From Agapanthus africanus (Eukaryota > Streptophyta > Magnoliopsida > Asparagales > Amaryllidaceae), in contig CM057338.1 of the NCBI GenBank assembly GCA_030015575.1, positions 310,313,827 to 310,377,826 on the forward strand: a DNA stretch of 64,000 nucleotides, given 5' to 3'. Positions 10,282 to 22,665 of the stretch are shown one piece after another. The position numbers were made by a program, and so were the translations under genes. Positions within the stretch are counted from its first letter, which is position 1; each line of letters begins with the position of its first letter. Below the pieces are notes generated by a model. The model had not been told where the DNA came from. It made no database searches and saw only the letters and a list, made by a program, of their open reading frames with translations.

Positions 10282-12191
10282 CAACACTATACATAGCCCT
10301 CTCTATTCTGAAATCTATCATCAAAACTCTTAAATTTTCCAAGTCAAATTAGTTGAACTAGTGGAGTTAGCCCAAGGTCATCTTCCGGCAACGACTCGGG
10401 ACAAATCCGTCGACCTTGCGACTCCATGAAGTTCTCAAACCTTTCCCATACCTTTCCTCTCTTGTTTCAAACTGTAAGTCCTCTCTCCTATCATCTTTTC
10501 CTATTCTAAAAAGATCTCTTTTCAAAACTCGTCGGAAGTGGAGTTAATCCGACTTCCGATTTTAATTTTGTTAAAAACATAACTTATCTTAATAACCAAA
10601 CACCCATATTGTTACAACTTGTTTAGTAATAATAAACAAACATTTAGAGCAAGTTTCAATTCAAAATACAATACTATGCAACTTTTATTTCACTTTTACG
10701 GTTAAATACCATAAAATTTCTATTCGACATCTTTCATCATATTTGCTCATATTACCTTTAGATAACTCACGAGGTAATGACCTATCTCATCACAACACTC
10801 ATCATGACATATCACGATGGTTTTTGGAACAATATTTTGTGGGATGAATACAATTTTACAATAAAATACCTTAAACTAAAAAAACCGTATTCTTTAAGAT
10901 TGTTTTAATTAAATTCCTTGCAAATAATCCTCTACAATCCATTTTGGGGAACCCAATTTGGATGGTGCGGATTATCGCGCATCCTCGGTACTAGTATAGC
11001 GAGATGCAGACCTCCTCACGGAGCATCCTATCTCGATGAAATTTTTAATATAATTTTTAAGAATAATGTGATTTTCTATTTAATAAATAAATTCTATTTT
11101 TATATACATATATATATTATCAAAATATCTATTTTAAATATATATAATAAATTCCATGTTTTCTAAACAAAGGAATCACAAATTTCATGAATATACCATC
11201 ACAAATCCATACAATTCCAATTTACACTAAAATACCCTATAATATTCAATGTAGGTTTATAATCATTAGATTACTTCACTTTTAAAAATTACATCCATGA
11301 AAACCCTAAATACGACTAATAAATACTTGAGTTTTATATTGAAATTATATCAAAACCATTTTTTCATAAAAACCCCCTCAAGTTTATTAATTTACAATAA
11401 GGACCCTAATAAATATAGGTTTAAGCGGGACCAATTCTCTTGAGCCTTAGGGAACCGGAGAAAGTGCGTGCTTGCCTATTTAAGGTAGAAAACTAAAATG
11501 GGGTTATCAATGGTAATTAGCTTGGAAAAAGTCACAAATCTTGCCTCCATATGCAACAGTTACCGATAACTCCAAAACCTAATTCATGAATCAAATTTTG
11601 TTTAAGTGTCTGGCTCAGACAGAGTCTCGGTCTAATCTGAAAACAATCCATACATGAATACAATCCAAATATAACTCCAATACAACATGAATCCATATAT
11701 ACTGAATACTATCAAATATCAACATGACTTGAACTGACCGAACCATGGATATACATTGACTTGATTACATGACTCTTCGTTTACATCATTATCCGTTTAT
11801 ATGAGCAATTGATATCATGGTTTTGGCAAGTCTTACATCTATAAAACAACACAACAAACATTACGGAGTTTTTAATGGGGTAGATTGGTATGGAATGTGT
11901 TAAAAGTGGCACGATGATGGTCACTTTAATACACCAAACGTGAATATCTGTTGCTGTTGTTCCGTGACTTAACGGTTCCTTGTGCTCCGTATACCTTAGT
12001 CCACAGAATAGTTGGACTCCTTTTCGTATACACTAACATATTCTGTACCATGTTACAAATAACTATGTTAGTATAACAAACATACATTATACAGTTATAT
12101 TCTCTCTTATCTGTCTATTTTATTTCTATCTCTTTGGGACTTACCGAGCGATTATTCGCTGATGACATTCCCTTTCTATTCTTTCTTTGGA

Positions 12192-12485
12192 ATGTTGTCA
12201 GGAGGACCCGACTCTCTGGAGATCGAGCCCAGCTTAAAAGACTTGGAGCAGTTCATCGAGGACCCCGAGCTCTGGTCACTTGTATACACTTTTACTTTCA
12301 GTTCATATCATTGTTTAGGCATCGCTTTCAACATTGGATTTACTTTTCAGTTGTATTTTAAAGAATGTTTAATAAATAAAAAGTTGTTGTTCATTTACAT
12401 CTCATGTCATTCTTGTGTATATTTATATTATATTGCTTATTTACGCTTAACGTGTTTACTTCTGAGTTATACGTCGCGGGCTTAG
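12192..12485 (+). pseudogene. LTR short acidic ORF, A 5' copy, stop lost
   Basis: Begins MLSGGPDSLEIEP and contains DPEL like the other copies, but the stop after DPEL is TGG here, so the frame runs on through noncoding LTR sequence. See the intact copy at 19934-20017. Confidence 0.35.
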
Positions 12486-12526
12486 TCACGTCTTCTTATC
12501 CATACACCGGGAAGCGAGGCTTGACA

Positions 12527-12668
12527 GGTTTTGTTTGCGGCCCATGCAAGTCAGTTCAGCATGGAAACCTAAGAAATATAACACAAGAATTAAAATACTC
12601 AGCAACTAAACATTTTTAATATTTCATATTTCTTGAATCTATCCTGGCCCTATTTTTCTTTCAAGGTT
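12527..12668 (+). other. Gypsy A 5' leader and possible primer site
   Basis: The leader starts GGTTTTGTTTGCGGCCC directly after the LTR. Other copies read GGTTTTGTTGGCAGCCC, so a primer site starting TGGCAGCCC about 9 bases inside is possible. It does not match the usual plant initiator-Met site. The leader ends with a pyrimidine tract and TTTCTTTCAAG/GTTATGG, which could also be a splice acceptor just before the gag start. Confidence 0.5.
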
Positions 12669-13954
12669 ATGGATTCTCCGAACAATACTAGCACCAACGT
12701 GAACGGCAACACCACTTCACCACCTCTTCCACTTACGCCTACCATTGTAGCTCCGATCAACGAGCATATGGTATTGCTCGAGGCAATAAAGAGCCTCTTG
12801 GAGGAACAGCAGCAGCGGACTGCTATCCTAATGAACCGCTCAGAAGCTGAGGCACCTGGAGTGAAACAATTCTGGGCACTGCATCCTAAGCAATTTTCTG
12901 GGAAAGAGAGCCTTCTGGAAGCTGAAGAATGGGCTCAATCCATTGAGGACGATCTGGAAGCAGCATAAGTCCCAGACATCGCTTGGGTAAGAGTTGAAAA
13001 ACTGCAACTAACTGACAATGGCAGGATATGGTGGAAGGCGGAAGAAAGCCGTCTTGCCCAACCGATTGAATGAAGGATTTTTCGCGAGATGTTCGACGTG
13101 AAATATTTTTCCGAGACTTCCCACTTTGATATGTAACGACAATTCATCAACTTGCAACAAGGCTCTATATGGAGCAAATCCATGGATAAGTATGATGCTG
13201 AGTTCACTATATTGAGCAGGTAAAATATGTCTCAAATATTCGAATTTTCTGATATCACATACTACACGGCTAACATAAGACTGTAACAGGTTCGCGGCAC
13301 ATCTCATACCGATTGCTGAGATCAGGGCCAGAAAATTTCGGCAGGGGTTGGACCAGGAAATCTAAGCTGCTCTAGCTGTAGGAGATTTCCCAACCTATGA
13401 CCTAGCTTTGAAGGCTGCCCAAAATTATAAGGTAGTGGTGAAGAAGAAAGGCAGACCTCAATCTGCCGGTATGAAACACCCTGCTACTCAGATAGCAGGA
13501 GGAGCCTCTTCTAGGCCACCTTTTGTACCCAGGAAACCGGAAGTACCTTTCAACCGGCCCAGTTCAGACTTTTACACCTACTGCAGGAGGAATGGACACC
13601 TGGCGAAGGACTGCAGACGTGCTAATCGTCTTTTCTTAGTCTGTGGCTCATCCACACATGATACTGGAGCTTGTCCTCAAAGACTCAATCCAAATCCTAT
13701 AACCATGCCAGCAATCACCTATCCACAACAGCCAGCTATCCAGGCGCCTGCACAACGTTTTGCTCTTCTAGCTCCACCTCCTCGTGGACCTACAACACCT
13801 CCTCCTCGTCAGTTCCATCAAGCACAAAGGAACGTACCTCAAGGACAGGGGAACGGATAGAGGAATGCTCCTCTAGCAAGAAGGAATATACCGAGGCGAC
13901 AAGCTTTCACAATGACTGTGGAAAAAGTTGAAGCCACTGGCCAAGTCTTCACTG
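12669..13954 (+). pseudogene. Gypsy A gag, broken, with one internal intron
   Basis: Structural capsid/nucleocapsid protein. Start ATG at 12669 (MDSPNNTSTNVN), shared with copy B. Stops interrupt at 12966 and twice more before 13200. The capsid region (AEEWAQSIEDDLEAA, LQLTDNGRIWWKAEESRLAQPIE) is followed by a GT-AG intron at 13220-13289, then HLIPIAEIRARKFRQGLD, a Gln/Pro-rich tail and two CCHC zinc knuckles (CX2CX4HX4C) at about 13575-13665. Both knuckles have lost their first Cys here (Tyr and Phe), while copy B keeps both. A second intron follows at 13955. Confidence 0.85.
13220..13289 (+). other. Intron 1 in gypsy A gag
   Basis: 70 bases, GTAAAATATG to CTGTAACAG. Removing it joins TTG AGC AG to G TTC GCG GCA (LSRFAAHLIP), restoring the gag frame expected for this family. 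The same interruption occurs at 23724-23791 (copy B) and 35268-35337 (copy A2), with decayed acceptors there. Confidence 0.7.
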
Positions 13955-14040
13955 GTAACTCTTTTCTTTCAAACTTTCTTTCAATCCTTATACATATAAA
14001 ATATCTTATCCTATACCAAAACATATTCTACACAACTTAG
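13955..14040 (+). other. Intron 2 at the gypsy A gag-protease junction
   Basis: 86 bases, GTAACTCTTTTCTTTC to ACACAACTTAG. Splicing joins ACT G to GT ATA ATC TTA (ATGQVFTGIILVASL), in frame with the protease motif LFDTGASHCF. The acceptor is kept in B (28198) and A2 (36109). A2 has the donor changed to TT. Confidence 0.7.
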
Positions 14041-14640
14041 GTATAATCTTAGTAGCCTCACTATCTGCACTAGCACTCTTTGATACTGGAGCATCTCATT
14101 GCTTTATGTCGCAACGGTTTGTCCGAACTCATGTGATTCCAGTCAAACCACTCGTATCCAGTTGGAATGTCAGTTTAAGGAATGACGTTCTAAAGGCAAC
14201 AATGTGATACGACCTGCGTCCAGTGGTCGTTTGCAGCTGAGAATTTTATGCTGACTTCAAGGTGCTGGACATATGAACTTCAATGTAGTTTGGGGTTTGG
14301 ATTGGCTAGGAACTTTCTATGCTACTATCGACTGTCGTCAAAGGAAGTTAGTGTTCGATATTCCAGAGAATCCGGTATTTTATTTCAAAAGTAGAGACCA
14401 TACCCTGGAGCCTAGAGCATACAAAGCAAAACCGATGAAGGCAGTGATTGCAACTCTAAAGGCGGGAGAAGATAAGCCAGAGGTAGTTCGAGAGTTCGAT
14501 GATGTATTTCCTGAAGACATATTAGGTTTACCTAATTAAGCTCTTGAATTTTTAATTGATTTAGTACCTAGAGCACAACCGGTGATCAAAGCACCATACT
14601 GATTAAGTCCAGAAGGTTTGAAGGAGGTCCGTACTCCGCT
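14041..14640 (+). pseudogene. Gypsy A protease and linker, broken
   Basis: Retroviral-type aspartic protease. LFDTGASHCFMSQRFVR holds the catalytic DTG, which is intact. Downstream the frame is lost near 14200 and is picked up again at NFNVVWGLDWLGTFYATIDCRQ, the family's flap and substrate motif. It then runs into LEPRAYKAKPMKAVIATLKAGEDKPEV, the usual link to reverse transcriptase, and stops at 14537. Confidence 0.75.
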
Positions 14641-15830
14641 GGACGAACTTCTGCAGAAAGGATGGATTCGCCACAGTACATCAAGTTGGGGATCTCCAGT
14701 GTTGCTTGTGAATAAGAAAGAAGGTTCATATATAATGTGCATTGATTATAGAGTTTTGAACGAAATCACGATAAAGAAAAAGTATCCACTACCGTGAATC
14801 GATGATCTCTTCGATCAGCTAAGTGGGTCTTGAGTTTTCTCAAAATTAGATCTTCGTTCGGGTTGTCATCAGGTGAAGGTCAAAGAGTCTGATATTCCGA
14901 AGATGGTATTCAGGACTCGCTATGGACATTATGAATTTCTCGTGATTCCATTTGGAGTGACCAATGCACCAGCCATATTCATGAATCTGATGAATCAAGT
15001 TTTCCTAGAGTACCTAGACAGGTTCATTGTCAGATTCATCGACGACATCCTGGTGTATTCTAAGAATCGAAAAGAGCACGCTGAACATTTACGAATTGTT
15101 CTGAAGACTTTGCGACAGCATCAACTCTATGCCAAGTACAGCAAGTGGGAATTTTGGCTAGAACAAGTCGGATTTCTCGGACATATCGTTTCAAGTGAAG
15201 GAATCTCTGTAGATCCAGCTAAAGTATCAGCAGTACGCGAATGGCCAACACCAAAGACAGTGAAAGACATTCAAAATTTCTTAGGTTTAGCAGGATACTA
15301 ACGAAGCTTTATTGAAGGATTTTCGAAGATTGCAACGTGCCTAACCAAGCTCACACGTAAAGATGAAGAATTTGTGTGGTCAGAAACATGCGAACAAAGT
15401 TTCGTAGAACTCAAAATCAAGATTGACATCAGCACTTATTCTCGTAATACCGGACCAATCTGGGTGTTTTGTAGTACATTGCGATGCATCCGGTAAGAGA
15501 TAAGGATGTGTTCTACCCCAACACGGTAAAGTTGTAGCTTATGTATCAAGACAGCTGAAAGTTCATGAGCGTAACTATCTGACGTATGATCTGGAGTTGG
15601 CAGTCGTTATCTTTGCACTTAAGATTTGGCGCCATTATCTTCTTCGAGAACGGGTAGATATCTATACAGACCACAAAAATCTGAAGTATGTGTTTACTCA
15701 GAAAGAGTTGAATATACTGCAGAAAGATGGTTAGATCTTATGGCGGATTTCGACATCAACCTACAATATTATCCAGGGAAGGTGAATGTAGTACCTGATG
15801 CACTTAGTCGTCAACCACTATCAATGAATC
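14641..15830 (+). pseudogene. Gypsy A reverse transcriptase and RNase H, broken
   Basis: Copies element RNA to DNA and degrades the template. Blocks visible: [74 protein letters not shown] (catalytic Asp pair kept), [13 protein letters not shown] and [22 protein letters not shown]. Stops fall at about 14794, 14831 and 15300, and frame shifts follow. The RNase H end is recognised by [26 protein letters not shown] (about 15740-15830). One non-functional copy. Confidence 0.88.
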
Positions 15831-17420
15831 TCACCGAACAGTGGAAACTACAGCAAGATTTGCAACAGATAGAGATAGAAGTGGTCATGCCAGGTAACCC
15901 TTCAAATTTGATGAACTTACATGTTCAGTCTACTATTGTCAATCAGATCAAATCAGCTCAAGCAAGTGATGTCAAGTTACAAAAGATCAGAGAACAAGTA
16001 GAAAGTGGATTTCGAATAGACTTCATCATTCACGAAGATGTATCTTTAAGATACGGAAGTAGATTTTGTGTACTATAAGGTCCTGTTCAGGAAGAGTTGA
16101 TGAAAAAAACTTACAGCTTTCCTTACTCAGTACACCCTGGTGATACAAAAATGTACAAAGATTTACGACAACATTAATGGTGGCATGGAATGAAGCATGA
16201 AGTAGCCAGAAGCGTAGCCAAATGCTTGGTGTGTGAGCAAGTAAAAGCTAAATATCACAGGACTGCTGGTTTACTTCAACCATTACCTATTCCAGAATGG
16301 AAGTGGCAACACATCACCATGGACTTCGTGACTGCTCTTCCTCATAGCACAAAAGGTAACGATGCAGTATGGGTTATTTGGATCGACTCATAAAGTCGGT
16401 TCATTTCATCCCATTTCGAGTTGGCCAATCTACCGAGACACTAGCAAAGAAGTACATGGAGGTAAGTGTGAATCTAAGTAAGATTTAACTTTTCAATGTG
16501 TACTATCTCTGATACCCAGGAACTCATGCAGAAGATCGTGAGATTACATGGAGTACCGGTTTACATTGTCTCCGATCGTGACATCAGATTCCGATCGCAA
16601 TTTTGGCAGAGTCTGTAAGCTAGCTTGGGAACGAATCTAAACTTTAGCACAGCTTATCATCCACAAACAGATGGTCAGTCTGAGCGAACAATTCAGATTC
16701 TTGAAGATATGCTAAGAGCTTGTATGCTAGACTTTGGAGGATTGTGGGAAGATTACCTACATCTTGGTAAATATGCTAAGAGTTTTCATACAACAACAGC
16801 TACCAAGCGAGTATTGGAATGACACCGTTTGCAGCGCTCTATGGAAGGAAGTGTCGTTGACCATTAAGTTGGTTTGACATCGGAGATAGAGAACTCCTTA
16901 GACCTGAAATGATAGTAGCGACCGTAGATGTAGTTCACACTATCAGGGAACGAATGCGCATAGCCCAAGACCGACAGAAACACTGGGCTGATGCAAAGCA
17001 CCAACACTTGGAGTTCCAACCGGGAGATCGTGTCTTTCTGAAGATTTCTCCAAACCGTAGAGTGATTCGTTTTGGAATGAGGGGTAAGCTAAGTCCGAAG
17101 TACATTGGATCGTTCGACATACTCGAACGAGTCGGAGAAGTGGCATATCGTTTGGCACTTCTACCCTCATTGGAAGGAGTACACAACGTATTCCACATAT
17201 CCCAACTCCAAAGATAAGTGAGTGACCCTAACCAAATCCTGGATCACTCGGAGCTCACTGTACAGCCAGACTTATCTTGTGAGCAACAACCCGTTGAAAT
17301 CCTAGATAGAAAGGTAAAATCACTTAGGAACAAAGAAGTAAATTTGGTCCGAGTGATCTGGAGGAAAGACTCACCAGGAGAATCAACGTAGGAAAGAGAA
17401 GATGACATGCGTGCAAGATA
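15831..17420 (+). pseudogene. Gypsy A integrase with chromovirus-type tail, broken
   Basis: Inserts the DNA copy. The zinc-binding region is near WWHGMKHEVARSVAKCLVCEQVKAKY, the core near [24 protein letters not shown] and TAYHPQTDGQSERTIQ, giving the D, D and E positions. The C-terminal domain has ADAKHQHLEFQPGDRVFLKISP and VFHISQLQ. The tail continues HSELTVQPDLSCEQQPVEILDRKVKSL..RARYPFLF, a Tekay/Del-like chromodomain region. Several stops. Intron 3 interrupts it at 16462-16531. It ends in the FEDEIF-type sequence just before the polypurine tract. Confidence 0.88.
16462..16531 (+). other. Intron 3 in gypsy A integrase
   Basis: 70 bases from GTAAGTGTGAATC to CATGCAG, with a perfect GTAAGT donor. 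Splicing joins ATG GAG to AAG ATC GTG ([13 protein letters not shown]), exactly the spacing of other gypsy integrases. Copy B has the equivalent at 30627-30693 with GTAAGA and TATGCAG ends. Confidence 0.75.
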
Positions 17421-17480
17421 CCCTTTCTTATTTATAAATTAGTCCTTAAATATTTGTAAATTTCGAGGATGAAATTTTTG

Positions 17481-17494
17481 TAAGGATGGTGGAA
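17481..17494 (+). promoter_or_regulatory. Gypsy A polypurine tract
   Basis: TAAGGATGGTGGAA directly before the LTR start TGTAACGAC at 17495. Equivalent purine-rich sequences stand at 25271-25286 (C) and 31631-31645 (B). It is the second-strand DNA primer site. Confidence 0.75.
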
Positions 17495-17608
17495 TGTAAC
17501 GACTCTGTTTTTAATGTACAGATATTTGTTTAAAGTTAAAGTACTAAATGGAGTATTTGCAACCTTGAGTATGCTATAAGTATTTAATTTTTTTTAGAAC
17601 AGAAAGAA

Positions 17609-17679
17609 AGCACTTGTAGCTGATTGGTAAAGCATTGTACTGCTGTGACGTAGCCCCTGTATTAGAATCCCCCAGCCAT
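17609..17679 (+). other. tRNA-like module in LTR (A middle copy)
   Basis: TGTAGCTGATTGGTAAAGC (A-box) then CTGTATTAGAATCCC (decayed B-box) and CAGCCATA. Same place in the LTR as the module at 20301-20374. Confidence 0.55.
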
Positions 17680-19933
17680 AAATTATTTTTAATGATTTTT
17701 CTTTTAAAAATTTTGGAAGCCCAAAATTTTACACATGCAATACATGTAAAAATGAAAAGTCACTAAAATCAAACATATGGAAAATGTCATATGAATAGAT
17801 AGGGACACGTGGCAAACATCTAAGACCCAGACCCCCTACATCGACCGGCAAGATTGGCCAAAAGGCCGGCGGCGTCGGGCCCCCCATGGGGAATGCTTCC
17901 AATTCTTGAACCCAAGTCTCTTGGCCTCCCCCCTTAACCCCAATACTGTTTGATTTCTCTGTAAATTTACAGAGAGATTAAATTCACCTCTTCAATCCAT
18001 TTTAATGCATTATTGATTCTCATTTTTAATTTCCTAAACCCTAATTCTATCATATAAACACTACCTCATACTTAGCCCTCTCTATTATGAAATCTATCAT
18101 CAAAACTCTCAACTTTTCCAAGTCAAATTAGTTGTACAAGTGGAGTTAGCCCAAGGTCATCTTCCGGCGACGACTCGGGACAAATCCGGCGAACCCGCGA
18201 CTCTACGAAGTTCTCAAACTTTTCCCATACCTCCCCTCTCTCTTTTCAAACTGTAAGTCCCCTCTCCTTTCCTCTTTTTCTATTCTAAAAAGATCTCTTT
18301 TCAAAACTCGTCGGAAGTGGAATTAATCTGACTTTCGATTTTAATTTGTTAAAAATATAACTTATCTTAATAACCAAACACCCATATTGTTACAACTTGT
18401 TTAGTAATCATAAACAAAAATTTAGAGCAAGTTTCAATTCAAAATACAATGCTATGCAACTTTTATTTCGCTTTTACGGTTAAATACCACAAACCTTCTA
18501 TTCGACATCTTTCATCAAATTTGCTTATGTTACCTTTCGAAAACTCATGAGGTAATGACCTATCTCATCACAACACTCATCATGACATAGCACGATAGCT
18601 TTTGAAACAATATTTTATGGGATAAATACAATTTTACAATAAAATACCATAAACTAATAAAACCGTATTCTTTAAAAAATTTTAATTAAATTCCTTGCAA
18701 ATAAGGCTCTACAACCCATTTTGGGGAACCCAATTTGGATGGTGCGGGTTATCGCACATTCTCGGTACTAGTAAAGCGAGCATTCGATCTCGATAGAATT
18801 TGTAATACAATTTTTAAGAATAATGTGAATTTCTATTTAATAAATAAATTCTATTTTTATCTACATATATATTATAAAAATATCTATTTTAAATATATAT
18901 AATAAATTCCATGTTTTCTAAACAAAGAAATCACAAACTTCATGAATATACCATAACAAATCCATACAATTCCAATTTACACTAAAATACCCCATACTAT
19001 TCAATCTAGGTTTATAATCATTAGAATACTTCACTTTTAAAAATTACATACATGAAAACCCTAAATACGACTAATAAATACTTGAGGTTTATTTTGAAAT
19101 TATATCAAAACCATTTTTTCATAAAACCCCCACAAGTTTATTAATTTATAATAATGACCCTAGTAAATATAGTTTTGTCGGGACCAATTCTCTTGAGTCT
19201 CAGGGAGTTGGAGAAAGTGGGTGCTTTCCTATTTAAGGTAAAAAGCTAAAACGGGGTTATCAATGTTAATTGGCTTGGAAAAGGTCATAAATCCTGCCGT
19301 CCATGTGCAACAGTCACAGATAACTTCAAAATCTAATTCAGGAATCAAATTCTGTTTAAGTGTCTGACTCAGACGGAGTCTCAGTCTAATTTGAAAACAA
19401 TCCATACATAAATACAACTCCAATATAACATGAATCCATATATACTGAATACTATCAAATATCAATATGACTTGAACTGACCGAACCATGGATATACATT
19501 GACTTGATTACATGACTATACGTTTACATCCTTATCCGTTTACATGAGCAATTGATATCATGGTTTCGGCAAGTCTTACATATATAAAACAACATAACAA
19601 ACATTATGGGTTTTTTAATGGGGTAGATTGGTACGGAATGTGTTAAAAGTGGCACGATGTTGGTCACTTTAATACACCTAACCTGAATATTCGTTGCTGT
19701 TGTTCCATGGATTAACGGTTTCTTGTGCTCCGTATACCTTAGTACACGGAATAGTTGGACTCCTCTCGTATACACTGACATATTCTGTACCAACCTACAA
19801 ACAACTACATTAGTATAACAAACATACATTATACAGTTATATTCTCTCTCATATGTCTATTCTATTTCTATCTCTTTGGGACTTACCGAGCAATTGTTCA
19901 CTGACGACATTCCCTTTCTATTCTTTCTTTGGA

Positions 19934-20017
19934 ATGTTGTCAGGAGGACCCGACTCTCTGGAGATCGAGCCCATCTCAGAAGACTTGGAGCAGTTCATCG
20001 AGGACCCCAAGCTCTAG
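19934..20017 (+). CDS. LTR short acidic ORF, A middle copy (27 aa)
   Basis: ATG TTG TCA starts a 27-codon frame (MLSGGPDSLEIEP, SEDLEQ, DPKL, stop). The family pattern is M-S-x-D-x-EI-P-EDL-Q-DP-L and is strongly acidic. Four of seven LTR copies keep exactly 27 codons. The ATG overlaps TTGTCAG/G after a pyrimidine tract, so this could instead be a splice acceptor with the conserved part in the next exon. No function is known. Confidence 0.35.
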   Translation: MLSGGPDSLEIEPISEDLEQFIEDPKL

Positions 20018-20300
20018 TCACTTGTATATACATTTACTTTCAGTTCATGCCATTATTTAGGCATTGCTTTCCACATTGTATTTACTTTTCAGGTGTATTG
20101 TAAAGAATGTTTAATAAATAAAAAATTGATTTTCATTTACATCTCATGTCTTTCTTGTGTACATTTATATTATATTGCTTATTTACTGTAACAACTCCAA
20201 TTTCAATGTACAGAAAATTTATTTAAAAGTTAATGTAAAAATGGAGTATTTGCAATCCTGTGAATGCTATAAGTATTTGAATTGCTTTTAAACAATAATA

Positions 20301-20374
20301 AATCACTTGTAGCTCATTGGTAAAGCCTTGCACTGCTGTGATGTAGCCCCTGTGTTCGAATCCCACCAGCCACA
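20301..20374 (+). other. tRNA-like module in LTR (B 5' copy)
   Basis: The best preserved copy: CTTGTAGCTCATTGGTAAAGC has a good Pol III A box and a pairable D arm (GCTC with AAGC), and GTGTTCGAATCCC a good B box with the T loop TTCGAAT. The anticodon arm and acceptor stem do not pair well, so no functional tRNA is expected. Confidence 0.65.
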
Positions 20375-20753
20375 TTATCTTTTTATTAATTTTTCTTTTA
20401 ATCTTTTAGAAGCCCAAAGGTTTACATGTGCACTTTATGTAAAATAAAAATTTACATAGAAAATAAACATGTGCACTAGGGTACCAAACGACTAGGACAC
20501 GTAGCCAAATTTCATAGACTCCTCACCGGATTTGGGCCGGCAACTTTAGCCCTTCGGCCGGCACCGCCAGGCCCCCCGTAGGGGATGGTCCCCAAACTTC
20601 AAGTCCACACCCCTTGGCCTCCCCCTTAACCCCTGTACTGTTTGTTTTTATTAAAAATAAATAGAGAATTTAAAAGTGGCATTAAACCGAATTTTTAATG
20701 CATTTTTAATTCATTCTTCATCACCCTAAACCCAAACTTTCCCTATAAATACC

Positions 20754-20761
20754 ACCCTCCA
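20754..20761 (+). promoter_or_regulatory. TATA box, gypsy B 5' LTR
   Basis: TATAAATA in CTTTCCCTATAAATACCACCCTCC, about 570 bp into the LTR and followed about 30 bases later by CTCACTCAG, a plausible start region. Confidence 0.7.
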
Positions 20762-22665
20762 TTTTACACCTCCTCACTCAGAAATTCTCTGCCAAAACTC
20801 TCTAAAAAATTCCAAGTCCTAAGTTGTGCAAGTGGAGTTACCAAGAGGCGAAGTTCCGGTAACGTTCCAAGAAAATTCCGGCGACGAAACGACGTCCCGA
20901 CGCTTTCCTAATCTTTCCCTACCTCTCATCCGTCTTAATAGCCTGTAACTCCCCTCTCCCATTCTCTTTTTCTATTCTAAAACTCCTCTTTTTCAAAAGT
21001 CGTCGGAAGCGGAGTTATTCCGACTTCTGATTCGTTTTTTCTTTAAAAATTCCATTTTTCTTAAATCATAAAATACCATATTCTCATATAATGTTTAACA
21101 AAAATAAATAATCACATTAGAACAAGTTTCATCTCAAAATAATTCATGTTGCAATTTTTATTTCACTTTTATAGTAAAATACCATAATATTACATACAAC
21201 TTGTAAATGTTCAATTTAACCATATTACCTTTAGAAAACTCAAGAGGTAATGACCTATCTCATCACGACACACATTTTTGACATAGCACGATGAATTTTG
21301 GGATTCTATATTATGTGAAAAATACGCTTTTACGAATAAATACGCTAAACTTACAAAACCGTTTTCTTTAAAAAGTGTGTTATCTAATTCCTTGCAATTG
21401 TGCCTCTACAACCCATTTTGGAGATCCCCGATCGGGATAGTACGGGTTATCGCACGTCCTTGGGCCTAGTAGAGCGAGATGTAGACCTCCGCAAGGAGCA
21501 TTCGATCTCGATGAAATTTTTATTGCAATTTTTAAGAAAATGAGATTTCTAAAATATAAATAAAATTATTTATATATATATATGAATATTAACAAAAAAT
21601 CTATTTTAAATATATTATACAAATATTCCATGTTTTCTAAATCAAAGGAATCGCCATTTCATGAAACTACCATGACAATTCAATACAATATTAATATTTC
21701 ACTAAAATACCATATACAAATAAAACTAGGTTCTACTCACTAGAAAATTTCATTTTTATAAAATATACATTTATGAAAACCCTAAAGACGATAATTAAAT
21801 ACTTGAGGTGTATTTTGAAAGTATATCAAAACTATTTTTACGTAAAACTCCCTCAAGCTATACTAAATTACAATAAGGACCCTAGTAAATATAAGTTTAA
21901 GCGGGACCAGTTCTCTTGAGCCTCAGGGAGCCGGAGAATATGGGTGCTTGCCTATTTAAGGTAGACAATCTAACAACGGTGTTACCAACAGGGGGTAATT
22001 GCCTTAGAAAAATACACAAATCCTGCCGTCCATGTGCAGCAGTTACCGATAACAAAAAAAACCAATTCAGGACTTCAATTTCTTTTCAAAGTGTCTCACT
22101 CAGACAGAGTTTCAATCTAATCAATCTGACTTGAATATGATTCAAGTATAAACTACAATACAACATGAATCCATGAATATTAGAATTCAATATATATCAA
22201 TTTATTTTGACTGAAACGAACCATGGATATACTCTGTTTACATGACTATCCATTTATATCCATTCTGTTTGCTGATATCATGGTTTCGGCAAGTCTTCCA
22301 TTTACTATAAGACAAGACAAGATAATACAATCAATACAATAAACATTACGGGATTTATAAAGGGGTAGACTGGTACGGAATGTGTTAGAAGTGGCACGAG
22401 ACGGTAACTTTAATACACCTAATCTGAATATCCATTGTCGTTGTACCGTGGCTGAACGGTTCCTTGTGCTCCAAATACTTAGTCTCCGGATAGTGGGACT
22501 CCTCTTGTATAAACTGACATATTCTGTACCAAGCTACAAACAACCGCGTTAACATTATAATCAAATATTACTAGTTATACTCTATTTCTGTCTATTCTAT
22601 CTATCTTTGGGACGTACCGAGCGACTGTTTGCTGACGACATTCCTATTTCTCTTCTTTCTTTGAA

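Larger units (their letters stand above)
9731..12526 (+). repeat. Gypsy A 5' LTR
   Basis: 2,796 bp, from TGTAACGACT to GGCTTGACA, matching the start at 17495 and the end at 34574. Contents in order: tRNA-like module (9846-9917), TATA box (10274-10281), possible splice donor ACT/GTAAGT (10474), AT-rich middle, a short acidic reading frame (12192 on) and AATAAATAAA poly(A) signal (about 12369). Confidence 0.9.
17495..20186 (+). repeat. Gypsy A middle LTR, first part
   Basis: Aligns with the A 5' LTR over its length (TGTAACGACTCTG start). It is interrupted at TATTGCTTATTTAC by element B and resumes at 34492. Content: tRNA-like module 17609-17679, TATA-like TATAAACA at 18053, donor CTGTAAGT at 18253, short acidic ORF at 19934. 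Confidence 0.9.

Noticed and set aside
12134-12361. Frame reading GLTERLFADDIP in gypsy LTRs
   Set aside because: It has no ATG at that start, and its downstream part is out of phase with the better conserved acidic frame at 12192. The common text reflects LTR similarity.
16935-17198. Minus-strand frames over gypsy integrase and gag
   Set aside because: Shadows of the conserved coding strand; no domain of their own.
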